Below the pieces are notes generated by a model. That model was given only the letters and a program-made list of their open reading frames with translations. It had not been told where the DNA came from and ran no database searches. A stretch of 18,001 nucleotides of DNA from Sphaerochaeta sp. (lineage in GTDB: Bacteria > Spirochaetota > Spirochaetia > Sphaerochaetales > Sphaerochaetaceae): the NCBI GenBank assembly GCA_023228445.1, contig JALOBD010000026.1, forward strand, positions 1-18,001, in the 5' to 3' direction. This document shows, one piece after another, positions 13,852 through 18,001 of this stretch. The position numbers were made by a program, and so were the translations under genes. Numbering within the stretch: the first letter of the stretch is position 1; each line of letters starts with the position of its first letter.

Positions 13852-14267
13852 GGAAAATTCTCATCTTATTCAGTCTAACCGGCGCAATATCGTACCTTAT
13901 CCTGCTTTCTTGGGCCGGAAACGGGGGATATTTGCACAATCGGGCCCTCAAGGCTGAAATTGAGCGCCTGCGCTATGCTGACGAGCTGCTCGCCCTCGAA
14001 GTTGATTCCCTTGCTGAACAACAGCGTCAGATGCAGGGCCCTGACGCCATCAAGGATGCGGCATTCAAGTACGGCTACCTCGAAGAGGGGGAGCAGGTCT
14101 TCTACTTCGACCTACCACCAGATGACGTTAGGCAGAGTTCTCCACGCTATGCGCCCAGGCGCCCCTCCTTTGAGGGGGTCGCACGGTGGAAGCTTGCACT
14201 GATCGCCATCGCCATCGCATCGGCAGTGAGCGTGCTCGCCGCGTTCATGTGCCGCAGGCGCCGTTAG
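13845..14267 (+). CDS. FtsB/DivIC-like septum formation protein with extra C-terminal helix
   Basis: FtsB/DivIC proteins are small bitopic division proteins that act with FtsL and FtsQ. This 140-residue protein has an N-terminal membrane helix (about 4-23), a coiled-coil stretch rich in Leu, Glu and Ala (about 33-64), and then DAIKDAAFKYGYLEEGEQVFYFDLP, where the A-x6-GY-x3-GE pattern is the family hallmark. Unlike ordinary FtsB it continues with a basic linker and a second hydrophobic helix (about 114-135) ending in CRRRR, so both ends could be cytoplasmic. ATG 13845 is preferred over the in-frame TTG at 13833 because AGAGG (13828-13832) directly abuts that TTG. Its stop overlaps the stop of the convergent DUF1015 gene by four bases. 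Confidence 0.78.
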   Translation: MTRKILILFSLTGAISYLILLSWAGNGGYLHNRALKAEIERLRYADELLALEVDSLAEQQRQMQGPDAIKDAAFKYGYLEEGEQVFYFDLPPDDVRQSSPRYAPRRPSFEGVARWKLALIAIAIASAVSVLAAFMCRRRR

Positions 14268-15583
14268 CCGACAATCCTCCTCGCTTCGATGTAGAACCGT
14301 TTCTCCTGTGCTTCGCCCATCGAGAAGGTCTTGCGCGGCAGTGTGCGGTCGGCGATGATCGTCTCAAAGAAGGTCGCCTTGGAGACCTCGGGAAGGATCA
14401 GGGCGATATTGCCTGCCGTGCGTCCGAGTGTTACGGTGACCTCCTTGCCGTGGATGTAATCGACGGTACACTTCTCTTGGGCAAGCAGTGAGTCGATGAC
14501 CGTCTGCAGCGATCCTGCGGCAATCGTATGGTGTCCTTTGTGGAGGCTATAGACCCAGAAGCCGCTCTCATCGGCGTATCCAAAGCGCTGGACCCCGTCA
14601 CCGGCGTTGATCAGTGCATCGATCGCCTCCAGCGAGTCGACGCCGACCTTCTCGAAACGGTCGCAGACTTTGGCCACTTCTGCGTCGAATCCGCCAGAGG
14701 AGAGCGCGAAGAGAACCCGGTGGATCGGTTCGAAGGTGAGGGCATCGTCGTGGATGTTCTCGATCTCGACCAAGGCAAAGCGTGCCGGGTGGCAGGCGCG
14801 CTCCTCGTCGGTGAGACCGATTTTGATATCCTCCCAGCAGCTCTTGGCGGTCGCGAGGCTGTGGTTGCCGTCTCCCATGGCAAAGAGCAGCGGGTTGGCC
14901 GGATCGAGGGCACTGTACAACGCTTCGATGGCGTCGAAGACCGCATCGGTGTCCTCCGGTGCATCGACAAGCCAGGCACTCACTGAACCCCCGCCCTCCA
15001 TGAGGGGGGTATTGTACAGCTCTCTGAGGTGGGAGCGCTTTTTGGCCAGTGGCTCGATGACACTTCTTTTTGGGTCATCGATGAGCACCAGGATGTGGGG
15101 TAGTTCAAGCGGTGCATGTTTTCTAATTGCCTTGCGCGGGGGAATGCGATCGAGGATTGTCCCTTCGGTGGCCCTGATCAGCGAGGTGGAGTCGCTGCGG
15201 TAGTCGTACTCATCCAAGTCGAGGGCGGCCAACAGACCCCAGCGACCCGGCCTGTCTCCACCGGTCTTTCGTTCAACAAGGAAGAATGAGGCAGGATGAC
15301 AGTCGAAGATCCCCTCCTTGAGGTACTCTTCCATCGCGTCGTTGATGGCTTTGATGCGCTTGTGTGGCTCCTCCTCCTCTAGGTAGACTTCAGGATAGAT
15401 CATGTGGAGCGCCGAGGGTGCGTCTGCCACCATCATGGCGACCCGGTGCCAATACTCCGGCTGGGAGGTGTATTGGTCACACGCAACAACGGCCCACTTC
15501 ATCAGGTCGATTCCCGCTTTGGGGACCAAAATGTCCGCACAGGCCAGTCCATGTACTGCCATTTGCTCTCTTCTCTTGGTCAT
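14264..15583 (-). CDS. DUF1015 family protein
   Basis: The 439-residue protein matches the DUF1015 family of uncharacterised bacterial proteins. The strongest signature is the PLLFAMGDGNHSLATAK stretch, with GDGNHS at residues 237-242. RATEGTILDRIPPRKAIRKH and LPHILVLIDDP (about 138-171), also typical of the family, precede it. The conserved Asp, Asn and His suggest an active or ligand site, but the reaction is unknown. No signal peptide or membrane helix is seen, so it is cytoplasmic. The ATG at 15583 is supported by AAGAAGG six bases upstream; a second Met at residue 8 is less well placed. A weak promoter lies in the 67-base divergent gap with thiN. No clear terminator follows. Confidence 0.88.
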   Translation of the reverse strand: MTKRREQMAVHGLACADILVPKAGIDLMKWAVVACDQYTSQPEYWHRVAMMVADAPSALHMIYPEVYLEEEEPHKRIKAINDAMEEYLKEGIFDCHPASFFLVERKTGGDRPGRWGLLAALDLDEYDYRSDSTSLIRATEGTILDRIPPRKAIRKHAPLELPHILVLIDDPKRSVIEPLAKKRSHLRELYNTPLMEGGGSVSAWLVDAPEDTDAVFDAIEALYSALDPANPLLFAMGDGNHSLATAKSCWEDIKIGLTDEERACHPARFALVEIENIHDDALTFEPIHRVLFALSSGGFDAEVAKVCDRFEKVGVDSLEAIDALINAGDGVQRFGYADESGFWVYSLHKGHHTIAAGSLQTVIDSLLAQEKCTVDYIHGKEVTVTLGRTAGNIALILPEVSKATFFETIIADRTLPRKTFSMGEAQEKRFYIEARRIVG

Positions 15584-15615
15584 GAGGTACCTTCTTTCTT
15601 CGATGGTGTGCTACC

Positions 15616-15644
15616 ATACTACGCGAGAAGTGAGGGCGGGGCAA
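15616..15644 (-). promoter_or_regulatory. Possible promoter of the DUF1015 gene
   Basis: On the - strand TTGCCC (+ coordinates 15639-15644) and TAGTAT (15616-15621) are spaced by 17 bases. Each matches consensus at four of six positions, so this is only a moderate match, but it lies at a suitable distance in the short divergent gap. Confidence 0.4.
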
Positions 15645-15650
15645 TAAAAA

Positions 15651-16289
15651 ATGACATCAAAAGCAATCATCGTGACAGGAGGTTCGGGTCCCTCGGGGCC
15701 AGTGGATTTCCCTCTTCACGACAAAGACCTGGTCATCTGTGCCGACAGCGGCTATGAATTGGCGAGAGCGCTCGGCCTTCAGGTAGACCTCTGGGTCGGT
15801 GACTTCGACTCAACACGGGTTCCAATCGATGAGGCGGGGGGTACACACATCATGGAGAGCCCACCGGACAAGGACCTCAGCGACACGGAACTGGCCCTCA
15901 TCGAGGCACGCAAAGCCGGCTATCGTGAGTGGGTATTGCTGGGAGGCGGGGGGAGACGGATCGACCACTTGATCAATACCTGGGCGCTCTTCTCTACGTA
16001 CGGGCCTCCGTTGGTATGGCAGACTGAGGACGAGACGATGCATCTGGTCAAGGACGAGCGGACCTTCGCTGGTCTTGGTGAGGGACAGACGGTGAGCTTC
16101 CTGCCGGCCCTGATCGATGGCTGGACAGCAGTGACAGCCGGCGAATTGGTCTGGCCACTTGAGAGGAGGAGAATTGACAATACTTCGATCTCACTCTCAA
16201 ATCGTTGCATCGATGCGACATTGACGGTACGAATCAACGGTGGATGCGGGGCTCTGGTATGTTTTCCAGTTGCCCCCATCCGTCTATGA
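15651..16289 (+). CDS. thiN: Thiamine pyrophosphokinase
   Basis: This enzyme makes thiamine diphosphate from thiamine and ATP. The 212-residue protein shows the family motifs in order: CADSGYELARALGL (residues 30-43), VGDFDS (49-54), DKDLSDTE (73-80, the metal/ATP-binding KDxTDxE-like motif) and GGGGRRIDH (98-106). The C-terminal ISLSNR then precedes a beta strand ending in Gly-rich GGCGALVC. Length is ordinary. The ATG follows GGGCGGGG at about 10 bases. No TPP riboswitch is visible in the short upstream gap, so the gene is probably constitutive and serves thiamine salvage. The downstream small membrane protein begins at or just past its stop codon. Confidence 0.93.
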   Translation: MTSKAIIVTGGSGPSGPVDFPLHDKDLVICADSGYELARALGLQVDLWVGDFDSTRVPIDEAGGTHIMESPPDKDLSDTELALIEARKAGYREWVLLGGGGRRIDHLINTWALFSTYGPPLVWQTEDETMHLVKDERTFAGLGEGQTVSFLPALIDGWTAVTAGELVWPLERRRIDNTSISLSNRCIDATLTVRINGGCGALVCFPVAPIRL

Positions 16290-16303
16290 TGGTAGGATTG
16301 GGT

Positions 16304-16645
16304 ATGTTGCAATCACGACGCTTGTTGGCATTCTCCTCACGGGTCCACACCTACACGGTATTGCTCTACGTATTCTTCTTCATCGTCTACATCCTCGGTG
16401 GTTACGTCCAGGTCGAACCGAACTTTGTCTCACTCTTGCACTACTGTCTCACCGTGGTCAGCTGGACCAGCCTCCTCTTCGGCTTCTGGCTGTTGATCTT
16501 CTCGGCGATCGTCTTCGCCGGCAGCGGTCTCTTTCCTGCAACCGAAGCGATCCTCACCGTCCTCAGGATGGCAGCCATCTATGCGTTGGGCCTCATCGTC
16601 TCGATCCTTGAATCGCTCTTCGTCCATGGAGTGACCATCGGATGA
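16304..16645 (+). CDS. Small three-helix membrane protein, unknown function
   Basis: I do not recognise this 113-residue protein. It has a basic start (MLQSRRLLAFSSR) and three hydrophobic helices: about 17-36, 45-70 and 84-107. The ATG at 16304 is preferred because AGGA (16294-16297) stands six bases upstream. An ATG at 16286 overlapping the thiN stop would add six residues but lacks a ribosome binding site. The stop overlaps the aroH start (ATGA), so it is translated with aroH. Its place between thiN and aroH gives no functional clue beyond co-expression; a small transporter component or a membrane structural protein are both possible. Confidence 0.75.
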   Translation: MLQSRRLLAFSSRVHTYTVLLYVFFFIVYILGGYVQVEPNFVSLLHYCLTVVSWTSLLFGFWLLIFSAIVFAGSGLFPATEAILTVLRMAAIYALGLIVSILESLFVHGVTIG

Positions 16646-17016
16646 ACACGCCGACCATCTCAGCGGTACGAGGGGCCATCTGCGTCGCCAATGATGAGCC
16701 GACCCTCATCGCCTCAGCGGCGCAAACACTCTTTCGCACCCTCATGGAGTCCAATGGCCTCGATGAGACGATGGTTGCCAGCCTGTTGATCACTCAAACG
16801 GGCGACCTGACAACGCTCAACCCCGCCACGGGCCTGCGCCGCGGCGGCTACTGTGACAATGTCCCGCTCTTCTGTATGCCCGAGCTTGAAATCGCCGGCA
16901 TGATGGAACGGGTCATCAGGATGTTGGTGACCACCAACTGTTATGTCGAACACCTCAAGCCGGTCTTCCTCGATGGGGCTGAGCGGCTGCGACCCGACCT
17001 CTTTCCCGCTTCTTGA
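16642..17016 (+). CDS. aroH: Chorismate mutase, AroH (monofunctional Bacillus) type
   Basis: The enzyme converts chorismate to prephenate, the branch to phenylalanine and tyrosine. The 124 residues align along their length with Bacillus subtilis AroH: VRGA with Arg10 (equivalent to Arg7), LRRGG near Arg66/67 (Arg63), VPLFCMPELE with Cys78 and Glu81 (Cys75, Glu78), VIRML with Arg93 (Arg90), and the closing LRPDL with Arg117. The Tyr108 of the Bacillus enzyme is Phe109 here, in VFLDGA. GGAG at 16628-16631 precedes the ATG, which overlaps the upstream stop. It is 15 bases ahead of aroA, forming a small aromatic amino acid cluster. Confidence 0.94.
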   Translation: MNTPTISAVRGAICVANDEPTLIASAAQTLFRTLMESNGLDETMVASLLITQTGDLTTLNPATGLRRGGYCDNVPLFCMPELEIAGMMERVIRMLVTTNCYVEHLKPVFLDGAERLRPDLFPAS

Positions 17017-17031
17017 GCGTGGAGGCGCTCG

Positions 17032-18001
17032 ATGGACATCCACGTTTCACCCTCTCGTCTGACCCAAACGATCCGTATCCCCGGCTCCAAGAGCCACACC
17101 ATCCGTGCGCTCCTGCTCTCACTGCTTTGCGAGGGAGAGAGCACCCTTCAAGGCGCCCTGCTCAGCGGTGATGGACAGGCGGCGCTCAACGCCGTGGAGA
17201 GCTTCGGCGCTACCGTGACCGAAGATGGGCCGGTGCTCGTCATCGAGGGGGTGGGAGCCAATCTCGTCGCCCCACCTACCATCATCGATACGCAGAACAG
17301 CGGCACCACCACCACACTCTTCTCTTCGGTTGCAGCCTTGGCCGAAGGGTGTACCATCATCACCGGCGACGAGCAGATCAGGCGGCGCTCCATCGCCCCC
17401 CTCATCCAAGCACTCAACAGCCTCGGAGCCCGGGCTTTCTTTACACATCCTGCTCGAAATGCCCCACCGGTGATCATTGCCGGGCGCCTTGCGGGGGGGA
17501 GGGTGACCGTCGATGGACGCAACAGCCAAGTCGTCTCCTCACTGCTGCTCAGCGCTCCGCTTGCCTTCGGTGACACTAAGATCGAGGTGGTCAATGCGAT
17601 GGAGACGCCCTATGTGCAGCTCACCCTCGACTGGATGGAGCGCTATGGAGTGGCAGTCGAGAGCGATGGAAGCTACTCCCACTTCCAGATCAACGGGAGG
17701 CAGCGCTATCAAGCTGGCGATCATACCATCGCAGCCGATTGGTCGAGCGCCGCGTTCCCGCTCGTCGGGGCAGCCATCACAGACTCCCTCCTGACCATCG
17801 AAGGGCTGGACTTCTTTGACGCCCAGGGCGACCGCGCCATCATCGACCATCTGCGCGTATTCGGTGCAGACCTGGCAATCGATGCCAAGGCAGGCTGCGT
17901 CACGGTACGGGGGGGAGGACCGCTTGTCGGAGGACACACCATCGATTTGGGCTCAACGCCGGACATGCTGCCCGCCCTTTCGGTGCTGGCAACCCAGGCT
18001 A
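17032..18001 (+). CDS. aroA: 3-phosphoshikimate 1-carboxyvinyltransferase (EPSP synthase), partial at right edge
   Basis: EPSP synthase joins shikimate-3-phosphate and phosphoenolpyruvate in the sixth step of the shikimate pathway. About 323 residues are visible before the window ends; the family is near 430. Motifs seen: PGSKSHTIRALLL (residues 18-30, with the Lys-Ser-Arg substrate set), QNSGTTTTLF, the RRRSIAPLIQALNSLGA segment matching the RPMxxL region, NSQVVSSLLLSAPLA (matching SSQFxSxLLxAAPL), and DAQGDRAIIDHLRVFGA. The RPM Pro is Ser here and the sequence is fairly divergent, as in non-enterobacterial AroA proteins. The ATG is fixed by GGAGG at 17021-17025, six bases upstream. The gene directly follows aroH and is probably in the same operon. 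Confidence 0.94.
   Translation, partial: MDIHVSPSRLTQTIRIPGSKSHTIRALLLSLLCEGESTLQGALLSGDGQAALNAVESFGATVTEDGPVLVIEGVGANLVAPPTIIDTQNSGTTTTLFSSVAALAEGCTIITGDEQIRRRSIAPLIQALNSLGARAFFTHPARNAPPVIIAGRLAGGRVTVDGRNSQVVSSLLLSAPLAFGDTKIEVVNAMETPYVQLTLDWMERYGVAVESDGSYSHFQINGRQRYQAGDHTIAADWSSAAFPLVGAAITDSLLTIEGLDFFDAQGDRAIIDHLRVFGADLAIDAKAGCVTVRGGGPLVGGHTIDLGSTPDMLPALSVLATQA

Noticed and set aside
14162..14177. Hairpin CCCCTC-CTTT-GAGGGG in the FtsB-like gene, considered as terminator of the DUF1015 gene
   Set aside because: It is about 90 bases past that gene's stop on the - strand and is not followed by a T-tract, so it does not qualify as an intrinsic terminator.
15584..15650. Search for a TPP riboswitch upstream of thiN
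   Set aside because: The gap is only 67 bases and shows no recognisable thi-box (CTGAGA-type) sequence.
1..18001. Search for defence systems, CRISPR arrays, transposons, phage genes, tRNA or rRNA
   Set aside because: All sequence is accounted for by compact chromosomal genes. I found no direct repeat arrays, transposase or recombinase motifs, or RNA gene signatures.

Overview
The window is a densely packed piece of a bacterial chromosome. It is GC-rich in appearance, most gene junctions overlap or are only a few bases wide, and no stretch longer than about 75 bases lacks a gene. I see no rRNA, tRNA, CRISPR array, insertion sequence or riboswitch. Gene content and protein character (a Clostridia/Thermotoga-type rnf cluster, a short FtsY, a Lol-like ABC operon, exported proteins without recognisable families) fit a Gram-negative-type anaerobe. 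My best guess is a spirochaete of the Sphaerochaeta type. That placement rests on overall resemblance, not on a marker gene, and is an inference.

Layout. (1) 1-2861, + strand: end of an rnf cluster in the order rnfD(partial)-rnfG-rnfE-rnfA-rnfB, the membrane ferredoxin:NAD+ oxidoreductase that pumps Na+ or H+. (2) 2865-4769: a GH57/4-alpha-glucanotransferase-like protein, three bases behind rnfB, that appears to have lost its catalytic residues. (3) 4790-8947: prfB with a classic in-frame UGA +1 frameshift site, an exported protein of unknown function, ftsY, and a second exported protein with YD/MORN-like repeats. (4) 8949-11966: permease-ATPase-permease of a LolCDE/MacB-type ABC transporter. 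Regions 1-4 run on one strand with almost no gaps. (5) 11993-12916: rnz, behind its own promoter and apparently leaderless. (6) 12913-13770, - strand: membrane protein with a possible degenerate GGDEF domain, with its own promoter and an intrinsic terminator placed antisense inside rnz. (7) 13845-14267, + strand: FtsB/DivIC-like protein with an extra C-terminal membrane helix. (8) 14264-15583, - strand: DUF1015 protein. (9) 15651-18001, + strand: thiamine pyrophosphokinase, a small membrane protein, AroH-type chorismate mutase, and aroA, which runs off the window.

The genes share envelope and energy themes: ion-pumping electron transfer (Rnf), co-translational membrane targeting (FtsY), probable lipoprotein or envelope export (Lol-like ABC), division (FtsB-like), and housekeeping RNA, translation, thiamine and aromatic amino acid metabolism. 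No defence system or mobile cargo is apparent. The most unusual signals are changes in otherwise conserved proteins: the Rnf flavin and FeS sites, the pseudo-enzyme GH57 protein, the FtsY G4 motif and a possible degenerate GGDEF domain. The compact transcriptional signals around rnz and the divergent and convergent genes are the other notable feature.
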